A DNA stretch of 64,000 nt from Thinopyrum elongatum (taxonomy: Eukaryota > Streptophyta > Magnoliopsida > Poales > Poaceae): NCBI GenBank assembly GCA_011799875.1, contig CM022299.1, positions 351,398,526 through 351,462,525 of the forward strand, in the 5' to 3' direction. How positions within the stretch are numbered: the stretch's first letter is position 1; every line of letters begins with the position of its first letter. Position numbers and translations under genes: made by a program. Shown one piece after another: positions 1 to 10,937 of the stretch. The notes below the pieces were generated by a model, which was not told the origin of the DNA, did not search any database, and saw only the letters and a list, made by a program, of their open reading frames with translations.

Positions 1-480
1 CTTGGCCCATTAACGGCCCGTGGTGAAACTGGCCCGTAATGAACAGTGTATCGCTTTATACCCATTAACGGCCCATTATTCCATTAGGCCGTTTCCAGCC
101 CGAGTTATCTTTCGGCCTTCTCAGGGCCCATTTATTCTTGGGCTGATTTGCAGCATTCGATTACTTATGGTCCGCTACTGGCCTATTCCGGTTGTGGGCC
201 AAATTCAGCCAGTGGTTAAAGTTGGCCCATTTGTGGCCCGTTAATCCATTGGGCCGTTTTCTTAGCGTCATCAAATATGGCCGATTAATGACAACCCATT
301 ATGGTCGGCCCATGAATGGATGATTCCAACTCTAGCCCGTTTATGGCCCATAATGCGGTCCGTTATTGGCCCATGTTTGGCCAATCAATCATACAGCCCG
401 TAGAAGGCCCATTGTTTCTACGGCCCGTAGAAGGCCCATTGTTTCTACGGCCTGTAGGAGGCCCATGGTCACTACAGTAA
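1..480. repeat. CACTA subterminal repeat region (GGCCCATTA motifs)
   Basis: Short variants of GGCCCATTA / GGCCCGTTA recur dozens of times in both orientations. Such subterminal arrays are where TNPA-type proteins bind in CACTA elements (family knowledge). A 27-bp direct repeat (CGGCCCGTAGAAGGCCCATT plus 7 bases) stands three times in tandem at 394-420, 421-447 and 448-474, the last copy diverged. Confidence 0.6.
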
Positions 481-795
481 ATATGTAGCCCATGGTTATT
501 GTGGCCTAGTTTAAAAAATAGGTTATTGCGGCCACTAGCAAACCGTGGAAAAAGAACTGCACTAACTACAAGCAAACAAATAAACAAGACAACAAGGAAA
601 TAAATAAGCAAGCAATTTACGCTAGGCTATCATGGCTATTACACATATTACATCCACTGGGCATCAAAGTTCGCCACCAGTGCAAATATGGGGAATAAAG
701 CAGCATATTACATACACTGGTTGTCAAAGTTGGCGACCGGTGCAAATAAACGCCGCAGCAAAACAAGTCCAGCATTGAAACCACTTCACAAGAGC

Positions 796-1233
796 TCAAG
801 AAACAATATCCTGGGTATCCACCATGCTAGCAAGACGCTTAGCAAGCTTATTAGCTTTCTCTTGTTTGGCGCTTAAATCCTCTAGTGCTTGCTGTTGCAC
901 TAGGAAGTATGCATCTGAATTATGCAGGGACTTCCTTAGTCCTTCAGCTTTATATCGCAACACATCTGATCGATATCTTTCAACTTGAAGTTGAGACTCA
1001 AGAAGCCGAACAGATTCAGGCAGCGAGTTCAAAGATCTGGTGCCAGCAGTAGTGGCTAGTAACTTGAACACTACATCAAGACAGGACTTTGGGGTTGTCT
1101 CAGTGTCTTCAATATAGTTTTTATCAGCTTTCTTGGAGACCAACAGGGATGTCTCACTATCTTGAACCTTATCTGCATTACTTCCTTTACCATTGCATAA
1201 CGTGGCACTCTTCTCCAATATTTTGTCCGCATT
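796..1233 (-). CDS. CACTA TNPA-like protein, C-terminal coiled-coil exon (partial)
   Basis: An open exon on the minus strand, preceded by a good acceptor (CTTTTAG at 1239-1234) and ending in a natural stop at 796. It encodes about 145 residues. The last 75 or so are highly charged and heptad-like, with Leu/Ala/Lys/Glu spacing typical of the C-terminal coiled coil of plant Ptta/En/Spm proteins. These bind subterminal repeats and cooperate with the TNPD-type transposase. No catalytic domain is present or expected in this exon. The neighbouring upstream exon is at 1686-1980, but the splice phase between them does not join simply, so either an extra exon lies between or the copy is defective. It could be a non-autonomous or dead copy. 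Confidence 0.55.
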   Translation of the reverse strand, partial: NADKILEKSATLCNGKGSNADKVQDSETSLLVSKKADKNYIEDTETTPKSCLDVVFKLLATTAGTRSLNSLPESVRLLESQLQVERYRSDVLRYKAEGLRKSLHNSDAYFLVQQQALEDLSAKQEKANKLAKRLASMVDTQDIVS

Positions 1234-1352
1234 CTAAAAGAGAAACAAGCAAACAGATCACAGGTTTACCATGTTGTATATGAAACTCATTTTGGTAAAC
1301 CGGTTCAGTAGTAAGGTGGACAGGATAACAACATGAAACAAACATATATCTA

Positions 1353-1433
1353 CTCCCTCTGTAAACTAATATAAGAGTGTTTAGATTACTGCTTTAGTGA
1401 TCTAAACGCTCTTATATTAGTTTACAGAGGGAG
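1353..1433. mobile_element. Stowaway MITE (Athos-like), 81 bp
   Basis: A near-perfect palindrome begins CTCCCTCTGTAAACTAATAT and ends with its reverse complement, flanked by TA on each side (1351-1352 and 1434-1435). Length, termini and TA target duplication fit the Triticeae Stowaway family Athos (Tc1/mariner superfamily). It sits inside the CACTA element, in an intron-like interval. Confidence 0.9.
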
Positions 1434-1685
1434 TATGTAGTATGGTCACTGTATGGTCTATATCATTCTAGTTTATGTTGCCAAATCAAGATAGAGATAG
1501 TTCAAATCATATCTGTTTAAGACAAAGCAGCATAGACAGAATATAAGTGTGTGAAACTACACAGCAATAACAACACTTGTAATGTGCATGGCATGAGAAC
1601 ATAACTGTTTATTCAATTGAAACTGAAATCAACATAGAGCAAGTTACAACAGCAAACACGTTAAAGAAACAGGTTTAAAACATAC

Positions 1686-1980
1686 CTGTTGCAGTTGCCT
1701 TACTAACTGCTCGTGTTTGGGTGCTCTGTGGTGGAGACGATGATGTGTCAACTGGAACTGGGTTACTATCTTCTGGGGTTGGGGTTAGAAGGGGTGTAGC
1801 TGGTTCTCTGTCCAACTGGGTAGGGGTACAATCTGCGTGAGTCTGGGTTATGTGTGGTGGGGCTGATTCTTGGGCAAGTACAACCGTGGTTCTATCTGCA
1901 TCGACGGGTAGCACGATCTTTTCTGAAGACCGTGTTTTTACTCCCATAGATACTGCCATCACCCCCTCCAATTCAAATGA
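1686..1980 (-). CDS. CACTA TNPA-like protein, Pro/Thr-rich exon (partial)
   Basis: Minus-strand exon bounded by a consensus acceptor (TTTATCAG before 1980) and donor (ACAG/GTATG after 1686). It starts with the block SFELEGV, followed by GVKTRSSEK. The same core (GVKTRSSEQ) returns in the duplicated exons at 2642-2792 and 3096-3242, so this is a third member of that exon series with a different tail rich in Pro, Thr and Ser. No enzymatic motif is seen. It is probably a linker of the element's DNA-binding protein. Confidence 0.5.
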
Positions 1981-2641
1981 CTGATAAACAAGAAAAGTAA
2001 TTGAATGTACAGATATTGTAAGATAGACAGGTGCAATGGATAGTAGGGAACAAAACAGGGCATGAAATAATTCACATTTATGTTGTCTAACCAAAGAGGA
2101 TAGCATGACATAATTTCATATATATGATGGCTAATTAAACAGGATAGCATGACACAATTTCACATATATGATGGCTAACTAAACAGGATAGAATGACATA
2201 CTTCAAAATATGATAACTATGTAAACAGGATGACATGATATAACTATACGATGTGTCTATTAAAGTGGTTGGCATGCCATAATTCACAAACATGCCGTCG
2301 ATGGAAACATGATGGCATGATATAATTCACAGATAGAATGACATAATTCAAAATATGATGACTATGTAAACAGGATGAGATGATATAACTATATTATGTC
2401 TTTAGAAAATGGGTTGGCATGTCATAATTCAGATACATGTTGTCTATGTAAACATCATGGCATGATATAATTCAAATATATGATTTATATACTAAGCAAG
2501 TGAGCAGAGGGCAATCTCATATATGATGTGTCAACTAAGGAGATGGCATTCAATATTGTGTATATGATGTAAAAACTAAGCATTGCAAGACAACATATGC
2601 ATGATATGAGTAATATAACCCGACCAAGTTTGAGCATACAC

Positions 2642-2792
2642 CTCAGGGCGAAAATAGGACTAGTCATCTGCCTCTGAATCCTCCTCTGAGGAGCTATCTG
2701 TAACCAGCAAGATATCTGCTTCAGCAGGTAGCATTGTCTGCTCTGAAGACCTTGTTTTCACTCCAGATTTCTCTATCACCAATTCAAATGGC
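2642..2792 (-). pseudogene. Duplicated acidic CACTA exon, decayed copy
   Basis: Paralogous to 3096-3242: the same GVKTRSSEQTML core and an acidic tail SSSEEDSE. The splice acceptor position reads CATCGG instead of CATCAG, so the AG is lost. The codon after the EADD-type tail is TAG where the sister copy has CAG. The donor-like GTGTATG remains. Two independent lesions suggest this exon copy is no longer used. Confidence 0.55.
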
Positions 2793-3095
2793 CGATGCAC
2801 AGGAAGAGCAGTTGAATATACAAACATTGTCGCCAAATGGAATGAGTAATACAAAAAAAGGATGGCATGATATAATTCACATATATGACGCTTGGCTAAA
2901 CAGCATGGCATTACATAATTCACATATATAATATCTTGCAACAAGATGGCATTGCAAAATTCACATATATGGTAATTAGACACTAAACAGGTGGCATTCA
3001 CACAAAGCATGTCTAAACTAAGCAAATGACATGCCAATGCAAGACACCATATGCACGATATGAGCAATATAACCCTACCAAGTTAGAGCATGCAC

Positions 3096-3242
3096 CTGGG
3101 GGGGATACGACTGGTCATCTGTCTCTGAATCCTCCTCTGAGGAGCTATCCATAACCAGCAAGACATGCACTTCATCAAATAGCATTGTCTGCTCTGAAGA
3201 CCTTGTTTTCACTCCAGATTTTTCCATGACCGTGTCGAATGG
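3096..3242 (-). CDS. Duplicated acidic CACTA exon, open copy (partial)
   Basis: Minus-strand exon with acceptor CATCAG before 3242 and donor CCCAG/GTGCA after 3096. It encodes about 49 residues: a basic segment GVKTRSSEQ, then a hydrophobic turn, then SSSEEDSETDDQSYPPQ. Together with 2642-2792 and a more diverged version at about 3563-3640 it forms a tandem exon series, each unit embedded in a repeated AT-rich intron that contains many GGCATGATATAATTCAC-like motifs. Confidence 0.5.
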
Positions 3243-3562
3243 CTGATGCACAGGAAGAGTAATTGAATGTACTAAAATTGTTGATAAATTTAATACGTAA
3301 TAAAAAAAGGATGGCATGATATAATTCACATATAAGATGACTGGCTAACCAGGATGGCATTGCAAAATTCACATATATGATGCCTGTATAAACAAGATGG
3401 CATTGCATGATTCACATATATGATATAGAAACTAAACATATGGCATTCACACAATGCATGTCTAAACTAAGCAGATGACATATTTTATGTATAAAGTAAG
3501 CAATGCAAGGTACCATATTCATGATATGACCAACATCAGCATGCCAAGTTAGAGCAAAAGAC

Positions 3563-3640
3563 CTCAGGGGGTAAATAGGAGTGGTTTGCTCCTTCTGAAT
3601 CCCCCTCTGAACAGTTATCTTCGTCTTGATTACAGTCTGG
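3563..3640 (-). pseudogene. Fourth, diverged acidic exon copy of the CACTA gene
   Basis: On the minus strand the sequence reads an acidic stretch (DNCSEGDSEG, then SYLPPE) ending at a donor-like GAG/GTCTTTTG. It aligns with the SSSEEDSE-DDQSYPPQ tail of the exon at 3096-3242. The upstream part of the exon is not recognisable. Confidence 0.35.
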
Positions 3641-4129
3641 AATGGGGGGAGGGGGTTGCTTTTGCGCCGACCATGGAGCGATGTCTGCATGAAATTTTAT
3701 TGCCACGCAAGGCTCGTCTCTTTTGCTCTACATGTTCAGTACCATTGTGTACAATAGCTGACATGCATAGGAATAAAACATAGTGAGATTATGTAAGGAG
3801 TGCATGCACAACTCCAGAGTGATGGTAGCAAACTGTGGATAGACCCAAAACCAATGATAGCAAGCAGATAATAGCTTCAGTTAAAAAATACAGATAATGG
3901 CTCCTTTAATGTTTGTTTCCACCCAACATGAAACTCATAGTAGACACCTGAGATTAACCAGATAGTAGACAGATAGTATTGATTGCTGCCCCAATATGTA
4001 CCCCACAACCATTTAAAAACTCAAGTTTGAGCATTAGTTTGGACCTGACTCAGAGTCTAATCGGTGAACAGGATGATAAAGTAGCATGTCATCATATTAA
4101 GCGATGCATAACAAAAGTAGACACGAAAG

Positions 4130-5345
4130 AGTGCGACCTCTCTTGCGGACCCATGTAGTCCTCAAGGTCATCTGCTCAGTTGATGATGGTAATGCAGTTG
4201 CCGTGGCTGCCGGCGGCGGGGAAGAAGATCTGAGGCGGCAAAAGACAGTCTGGAGGGCGGATCCCTGCTGTGGTGAACCCGTCCGTTGTTGGAGCAGCTG
4301 AGCTGGGGTGGACCACGCGCAGCAGGAGCGGGACAAACCACACAAGGTTTTCTTTAACACATATCTGTAACAGAAGTAATTCTGTAAGGGCTTGTTTGAA
4401 TTGGAGGATTCTAACAATGCAGGTATAGGAAATACACAGGAATATGATATGAATGCACGTGCAAAACAGAGAATTTAAAAACATAGGATTTCTGCCAACC
4501 TGGGTGTTTGGTTCACAAGAATTGGAAGATCACAGGATGCAAAGAAGCATGGTGAGATTAAGTCAAACCACAAGAAAATGTACGGTTATAATGCTATTAT
4601 GCTACTATCTCTTAGTCTTGTGCTTCATGAATAGGAATTTGAGAAGGAGGACAAGTGGATATTAAAATTCCTACGGTTTTTCTTTCAAGGATACACTAAA
4701 GGAACAAATCCTACAGTTTTCCTTTGCTCCATTCCTTTGTACCAAATGCATGAATAGTAGTACCATAGGAAACTTTCCAATTCCTATGTTTTTCCTTCAC
4801 TTTTCCTTTCAAGCACTGGCGATTCTAGTAGGCAGGCTTGAACGGGGAGAAGCCTACACTCAAAAAATGTTTTTGTGCTACTTCTACTACTTTGGACCCA
4901 GGCCACTGCCCTACTAGCTCAACTCCCAGGCCCATCAACAAATGCACAGCTCAAACACGCAGAAATAAATAATGATGGCGTTCAAGAGAGTCCATCACGG
5001 ATAGCTAAGTTGCTTGGTACCTCACTGCTTGTCATATAGTAGGAGAAACTAATCATATTTCATGTTACTACATGTGCTCAGTGGACAATATATATAACAT
5101 GTAGAGTAAAAAAGCGATGCAACAAGTGTACAACCTCTTTGGCGAAGCCATGTCGATCTCAGCATGATTGGGTTGGTCAGTGAGGATGCTCCGGCTGATT
5201 TAACTGTCGGAGGAGGGGAAGAAGATCTTAGGCGTCTGGAGATGGAGCCGGGGGTACTGCTCCGCTGTGATGGAGGATTTCATCGTTGGAGCAACTCCGG
5301 TGAGTTGTACGAAGGCGAGGCTGAAGCAGGACAAGAGAGACAACG
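4130..5345 (-). repeat. Degenerate direct repeats in the CACTA 5' region
   Basis: 4130-4330 and 5150-5345 share an interrupted alignment (for example GGGGAAGAAGATCTGAGGCG versus GGGGAAGAAGATCTTAGGCG), and a weaker third relative lies at about 5925-6060. They look like further duplicated exon regions of the minus-strand gene. The interval 4390-5100 between them shows no gene. Confidence 0.4.
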
Positions 5346-5439
5346 TTAACCTGAGTGGAATTCTAATAGCATCTCCAATAGATGATGTAAAATACATAAC
5401 CACAAAGTGCTAGATGTAAAATACATCAGCCGGTCATCT

Positions 5440-5790
5440 CTGAACTTAACTGTCGAAACTGAATTTTACTGTCGAAACTGAATTTTGCTGTCGAAACTGA
5501 ACGCACTAGTAGAAGAAAAGCAGTAGCAGCAGCAGCGCATGCGCGAGCCGGGGCAGCTAGTCGTGTAGCAGCATCTCGGGTAGCTGCTGCAGGGGCTCGA
5601 GCAAGAGCAGGATCTGATGCTCGTGCAGCAGCAGCGCGAGCAAGAGTAGAGTAGCAGCGCAAGCAAGAGCAAGAGCGAGAGCAGCAGCGCGAGCAAGAGC
5701 AAGAGCAGACCAGGCAGGGGACCGAGAGCAAGAGCAGAGCAGCAGCGCGAGCGGGAGCCAAAGCAGCAGCATCTCCTACTGATGTGGACG
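5440..5790. repeat. Low-complexity AGC-rich block and 18-bp tandem repeat
   Basis: CTGTCGAAACTGAATTTT stands three times at about 5450-5500. The following 270 bp are almost entirely permutations of GCAGCAGCGCGAGCAAGAGC. The long open frames through it on both strands are a product of the composition, not evidence of a gene. Confidence 0.7.
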
Positions 5791-6399
5791 TTGCCGCCGA
5801 GGGAGCGACGCCATGGAGGAAGTGGTCGGCGACACCGCCGTAGATGGAGCCGCGCCATGTCGGCTCGGGACCGAGCGCCGGCAGCACCGTGAGACCGAAT
5901 CAAGAAGAAAATGAAGCGATTAGTGTAGAACCTCTTTGGTGGTGCCAATTAGGCCTCAGCTTCATCCGAGGAATCGGTGATGATGCTGCTCTTTCGGTGA
6001 TGCAGGTGAAGACGGCGGTGTGGGAATGGAGGTGGCGCGAACGACGAGGGGAACATCGGGGCAGCTCCTTGGAGGTGGAGGACGGGGTGGCTTAACCGGC
6101 GAGACGACGAGATCGACGACGGATCCTCATCCGGTGTGGTGGATAAGGGACGTCGAGGTGTTGCTGTGGACGATGTCGTCGGGGAAGAGGCTCCGGCTGG
6201 GTGGCGAACGGAGGAGGGTGTGGGGCTTCGCGGGTTTTCGTGGCCTCGGTGTACGAATGGGGGGCGGATGGGATGGGAGGGGGAACCTTGTCTTAGGTAC
6301 GCGCTTGTTCGAAATGTGGGGTAAGTTATGAAAGTACCCCCACCGATTTGAGCTATGTGGTTCTTTCGGTTCAGGGGTATCATGGGCATTTCGCGTGTC

Positions 6400-6640
6400 G
6401 GGATTTCGCAGGAGGTGGGAGTTTTCATGCGCGTTGTAATTTTGGGATAGCAAGGCGCGAGTTGAGATGGAGGGAGTTTTCGAAGCACAACGAGACAAAG
6501 AGATATCTTAAAATTTCGGGGTAACAAGGCGCGGGTTGAAGAGGTGGGAGTTTCGCAGCACGATAGACAGAGATGCTAGCTTGAAATTTCGGCATAACAA
6601 GGCGCGGCTTGAAATTTCGGGAGAACAAGCTTAATGTGTA
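6400..6640. repeat. Imperfect short direct repeats (ATAACAAGGCGCGG type)
   Basis: A segment resembling AAATTTCGGGGTAACAAGGC recurs about four times in 220 bp, spaced 60-75 bp apart. It may be the outer repeat zone of the CACTA element or another degraded transposon. From 6640 to 7115 the DNA is AT-rich and nothing was recognised. Confidence 0.45.
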
Positions 6641-8298
6641 CAAAAAAAAGACAATTCGCACCTCACTAGAGAGAGCCATGTCCCGTTTTACTATATTACT
6701 AGAAATGCATTTAAATACAACAACAAAAAACTAAAAAAATTGGGACAACAAACTTAACGTGTACAGTGCCAAATCAATTTGTACTTCCCTCAACAATAAA
6801 AAAACAATTCGTGTTGTCTAGCATATGGACTAAATTTGAGTACATTTTCCCTGTTTGAATGGGATTGTACTTGGGTTAGTTATACAACCATCTAAATATT
6901 ATCTTCACAACACATGACATGAATATAGGAATAGTAAATTCCCATATAAATATGAACTACATGTACATACGATCTCGAATTCAAATATATGTATCCATTT
7001 TATGTTGAATTCAAATCATAGTACATGTATGCTCTAGCTAGATGTTCGGAATCTAAACCATGTATGATACTACGTACAATGTGTTTAACACGCACAACAC
7101 ACACACACCATTTAGACTAGTAAGGTACACGTGCATTGCACGCATGAGATTTGGCAACCAAATTATGAATAAATATCACATTATAGCATGTAAGCTTTGA
7201 GTCATATATGCATGATGTAGATGTTCGTTTAATTCTTATAGTTCATCTCATTCAAAATCAATTAGTTTTTATAAAAAAGCTAATCTATTTTAAGATTCAT
7301 GGAATTGTGCGTTGTAAAGCATAAAGTAAAAACAAATAATGGCAATTCATCTAGAAAAAAAATTGGGTAATTATGATACAGAAAATTCTAGAACAAAGGA
7401 GAAGTGCTTGTGTGTTGAGGTTTGTGCATTATGCTTATGTTCAACCATGGAGTCTTCTAGATTGTACATGTGGCAAAATCTGGTGGAATGTAGATGATAT
7501 CCAACGGCCAGTAGTGCTCGGATTTTCCATCTCTGCACCGTCGGACTGGCTTCATCTAACGACCATCTTTCAAAGTTATTTGCACACTATATAGGGGTAT
7601 AGATATGTGATGCAAAAGCCACCCATCATCTCCAATTTGAATAGTGTGTCCATGCACGGATGCAATGTGGCCAAACAATGCCTGCCATTGGTATCTCAAA
7701 TTCAAATCAGTCTGACCTTGTTCAATGTGTATACAGTATAGCATGCTTGTTTCCAAACCACACCACGCATATCTCAGTTATATTCATGCATGCATGGGTT
7801 TCAAACATCATGATCTCTTATTCAAATATTTGAATTCAACTTTACATTGATTATGACCTCACCTAGTCTTTTACACCCACACAGTCGTCTTCTCTTTATA
7901 ATTGTACCACTAACTTTCTCTCGTGCATGCATGCACACACACTACCACTCGGCATTATCCATCGCACACATGCAATCTTTTTCTTCAGGTCGGGCTCCCA
8001 TGCATACACACACACACACCTCCCCCTCTTCATCACTTCGGGCATTCTTTATCTCCCACATGCATACGCAACGATCGATGTTCCTCTATGTGTGTATATA
8101 TATAGCTAGGTCTTTCCCAATTTTCCACACAAACCGATCGATCTATATATCTAGTCAGGTCTCACCCTCTTTCCCACGTACACATCGATCAATCTATACC
8201 TCTCTATATAGGATTACATAGATGATACACCCACATTATCTATCCATCGTCCCCCTCTCATCATCCATGCCTTCCGCTTCATCTCTCAGATGCGCGCA

Positions 8299-8484
8299 CA
8301 GTGGCGAAGACAGGGGCAGCAAGGGCCCTGCCCCCCTAACATCAGTATATACTGAGGCTAATATGAATGTGATCAGTAGATCAATTGTTGGTAAAATAGT
8401 TTAAGTTGATGAATTGGCCCTCCCCGTAAAGGATTAGCAATGCTTGGCCCCCTAGCTCATTTATTGTTCATGGCTCCGCCACTG
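8299..8484. mobile_element. hAT-like MITE nested in the inverted-repeat element
   Basis: Termini CAGTGGCGAAGACAGG and, on the complement, CAGTGGCGGAGCCATG. The flank reads TGCGCGCA at 8291-8298, and the same eight bases occur at 8483-8490, overlapping the last two bases of the right terminus; the strictly flanking match is six bases (CGCGCA). Termini and duplication size suggest a non-autonomous hAT element of about 186 bp. Confidence 0.65.
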
Positions 8485-8824
8485 CGCGCAACCGCGCACG
8501 TTCTCGCCCCCTCTCTTTAAATATCGATCTCGCACTTGTGCACTCCTTCTAGCTCCCTCCACTTGGCCCCTCGCACCATCTTCCAGCACCACCCCCCCCC
8601 CCAATATCCCAGTGCTTGTACGCTCGTAGAGCTCTTTCCTCTATCTATCTCTATCAATATCTCGCGCGGTCGACCCCTCCCCTCCCTTCTTGTATATCAC
8701 CCCGGCCCCATGCACATACATGTATGTATATAGGCCTCTCCTTCACACAAATTGCATTGACACGTATTCCCTCACCATATCTTAGTATCTCTCACACACA
8801 CGGACTACGTGTGCGAAAGAGAAG

Positions 8825-9775
8825 AGGTGCACACACGCACTCGTTCCCACATACAAACGCGCGGGTGCACGGTGGAGCACACTTGTACAAAAAATGAGCG
8901 TGTAGAAAGGCTTTAGATGATGTGCCACTAGTCTATATCTATACCTCTATATCTATATCTATATCTATATCTATATCCCTATGTTGAGTGCGAATAAAAT
9001 TGAAAGATGGTCGTTGGATGAAGCCAATCAGACGGTGCAGAGATGGCAAATCCGAGCACTACTGGCCATTGGATATCATCTACATTCCACCAGATTCTGC
9101 CACATGTACAATCTAGAAGACTCCATGGTTGAACTTAAGCATAATGCACTAACCTCAAAACACAAGTACTTCTCCTTTGTTCTAGAATCTTCCGTATCAT
9201 AATTGCCCAAACTTTTTTTCTAGTTGAATTGCCATTATTTGTTTTTACTTTATGCTTTACAACGCACAATTCCATGAATCATAAAATAGATTAACTTTTT
9301 TATAAAAACTAATTGATTTTGAATGAGATGAACTATTAAGAATTAAATGAACGTCTACATCATGCATATATGACTCAAAGCTTACATGCTATAGTGTGGT
9401 ATTTATTCATAATTTGGTTGCCAAATCTCATGCGTGCAATGCGCGTGTACCTTACTAGTACTTCCGGTATGTGCAAAACACGTAAATTAGAATTCCAATG
9501 GCATGCTACACAGTGTCTCTCCCTTTTTCAGTTAATATATTATGATTAAAATGATGTGGGGGCATCCATGAAGCCACGTGGAACATGTGGAGGCGTTGTC
9601 GCGACCTCCTTGTGTGGATTGATCACAGTGACGTGCTGCTGGTTCCAGAAGAATGTACTCGTCCTCTCTCACGCACACTGGCAATACATGCACGAAGCGA
9701 AGATGTGCACGCACGCACTCATTCCCTCGCACGCGCACGCGGGTACATGGTGGGACACATTTTTGTATGAAGATC
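8825..9775 (+). repeat. 75-bp dispersed direct repeat spanning the element boundary
   Basis: About 8825-8890 (inside the inverted-repeat element) and about 9696-9775 (outside it) share GTGCACRCACGCACTCRTTCC, followed by a GCGGGT-type segment and a CACA-TTTGTA-type segment. Between the right arm's end (9459) and the MITE at 9944 there is no gene. Confidence 0.5.
8933..8976. repeat. (CTATAT)n microsatellite
   Basis: About seven hexamer units with one interruption, located exactly at the inner boundary of the right inverted arm. Confidence 0.9.
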
Positions 9776-9943
9776 CACCCCATGTGATAATTTGACGCGT
9801 GTAAAGTCGTTCACTTCATTGATGGTCAATTAATACAGAGCATGCAAATTGAGTGGACGTGAGGGAGGAAATAGTTGAGAAAGACATTACTACTCCACTG
9901 CGTGCATGCTAGTAGTTAAATTAAATCATGGGTTTCTACTTCC

Positions 9944-10142
9944 ATTGGTCTCCTTCGTATTCTGTGCCAATTTTTGACCATAATTTTAAGTAACACAATA
10001 TTTATGCATGTCATAAAAATTAATGTCATCGAAAACTATGTTCAAATGTGATTCCAATGATATAATTTTTGGTGACATGCATTAACATTTTCTTAGTTAA
10101 ATTTTTGGTCAAAAATTGGCACAAAATAAAAAGGGGGCCAAT
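9944..10142. mobile_element. ~199-bp MITE with TGTGCCAATTTTTGACC termini
   Basis: The left end (ATTGGTCTCCTTCGTATTCT, then GTGCCAATTTTTGACCA) matches the reverse complement of the right end (ATTGGCCCCCTTTTTATTTT, then GTGCCAATTTTTGACCA). It is AT-rich inside. A related copy is at about 18889-19090. The family is a common grass MITE type; a name is not assigned. Confidence 0.75.
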
Positions 10143-10198
10143 AAACCAGGACGCAGGCAGGATGATCAATTTTTGCCTGGGTTACTGTTGGTGGCCTT

Positions 10199-10208
10199 TG
10201 TATTTAAA
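10199..10208 (+). promoter_or_regulatory. TATA-like element upstream of the 10308 ORF
   Basis: TATTTAAATA lies 100 bp before the ATG at 10308, followed by a CT-rich leader, which is plausible spacing for a plant core promoter. Confidence 0.4.
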
Positions 10209-10307
10209 TATGGACGGAGTGGAGTAGTAGTACTATCTTTATCTTAGCCTCGTAGGGCTCTCCCAGCGCCTACGCTCGCCTCCCCGCCTCGCCCACCGGA
10301 TCCCGCC

Positions 10308-10937
10308 ATGGATATTCCCTTAGATCCCAGGATCCCGCGTGCTGCCCTCTTGCTGTGCCCCGCAACACTGCCGCCTTTGAGCAAAACCCACATGTGTTTC
10401 CGAGGGGATCCATTGCTCTAGAATCACAGATTGGTGGCGCCAGAGGACATGCCAGGGCTGCGTTTCAGGTGGTGGACAGCAAGGGCAAATTGGATCAAGG
10501 AAGCATCGCATCGATTGGAGACAAGTTCGAAGGAGCTGCGCCTGGCGAAGCACAAGGCGGAGGCACAAGTCGATTTCAGGGGAGAGATGCTGAGGGATGT
10601 CAGCATCTGGCGGCGTCGCGTTGATTTCGAGCTGGGGCTAATGGCAGAGATCATATTCACGGAGTCGACTGCAGAGGAAAGAACGCGCATGCCTGCGGAA
10701 TGGCATGAGCAGCCGGTGCAACTGTTCAAATGGGCGGTAGGAGAAGCCAAATCACGGGACCAACTGCGGCGCCGCTGGGCATGCATCGTAGGTGAGGTGA
10801 GCTGCCCTCCTTCCCCACCGGCGATGCTGCAGGGAACTTGTGGCACCATGGTGGTTTGCAACCGTGACAATCACTCCATCTATATGTATTGTATTCCTGT
10901 GAAAATACTTGGTCATTTGGAAAAAGATGGTAATTGA
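10308..10937 (+). pseudogene. Unrecognised gene-like ORF with premature stop
   Basis: The ATG at 10308 is in good context (CCGCCATGG) and opens a frame that is interrupted by TAG at 10422-10424. The same frame then stays open to 10937 (about 170 more residues). The downstream part looks protein-like, rich in Arg, Glu, Lys and Trp, with helix-forming segments such as RLETSSKELRLAKHKAEAQV and the block FKWAVGEAKSRDQLRRRW. A possible splice donor (GTAG/GTGAGG at about 10791) would remove the less convincing last 50 residues. No family was recognised. The FKWA...RRRW segment is faintly like the LLWAMKQTDSP...RLRWW block of the paralogs at 18.0 and 19.4 kb; that is only a resemblance by eye. It may be a recently broken gene or a transposon passenger. 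Confidence 0.4.

Larger units (their letters stand above)
2100..3560 (-). repeat. Repeated AT-rich intron units around duplicated exons
   Basis: Variants of a sentence of about 35-60 bp (GATGGCATGATATAATTCAC, then ATATATGATG) recur roughly fifteen times between and around the acidic exons. The exon-plus-intron block appears to have been duplicated as a unit at least three times (around 2640, 3096 and 3563). The intervals hold no other gene. Confidence 0.55.
1..6130 (-). mobile_element. CACTA (En/Spm) DNA transposon, partial, left end outside window
   Basis: The stretch has GGCCCATTA-type subterminal repeats at its left edge and, reading on the minus strand, exon fragments of a TNPA-like second CACTA protein: a coiled-coil exon at 796-1233, a Pro/Thr-rich exon at 1686-1980 and several duplicated acidic exons further right. 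The protein's 5' end therefore lies to the right. The left CACTA terminus is off the window. I could not find a convincing TAGTG terminus on the right, so the right limit is only where exon-like similarity fades. Class is inferred from protein type and repeat style; the family name is not assigned. Confidence 0.6.
7116..9459. mobile_element. 2.34-kb element with ~487-bp terminal inverted repeats (MULE/foldback-like)
   Basis: The left arm (7116 to about 7602) and right arm (about 8973 to 9459) are reverse complements at high identity, both starting ACTAGTAAGGTACACG. Near-perfect arms this long with no transposase ORF fit a non-autonomous Mutator-like or foldback element. I could not find a matching 8-10-bp target duplication (left flank ends ATTTAG, right flank starts ACTTCC), so superfamily is inferred. 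The centre is CT-rich with CACACA runs and holds a nested MITE at 8299-8484. No ORF in it looks real. Confidence 0.75.

Noticed and set aside
5426..5948. Long Leu/Ser/Cys-rich and Ala-rich open frames on the minus strand
   Set aside because: The stretch is AGC/GAGCAA low-complexity DNA; all frames are open by composition and show no domain.
7847..8897. Several plus-strand frames rich in His, Thr, Ser and Pro
   Set aside because: They translate CACACA/CATGCA and CTCT tracts inside the inverted-repeat element and overlap a MITE boundary.
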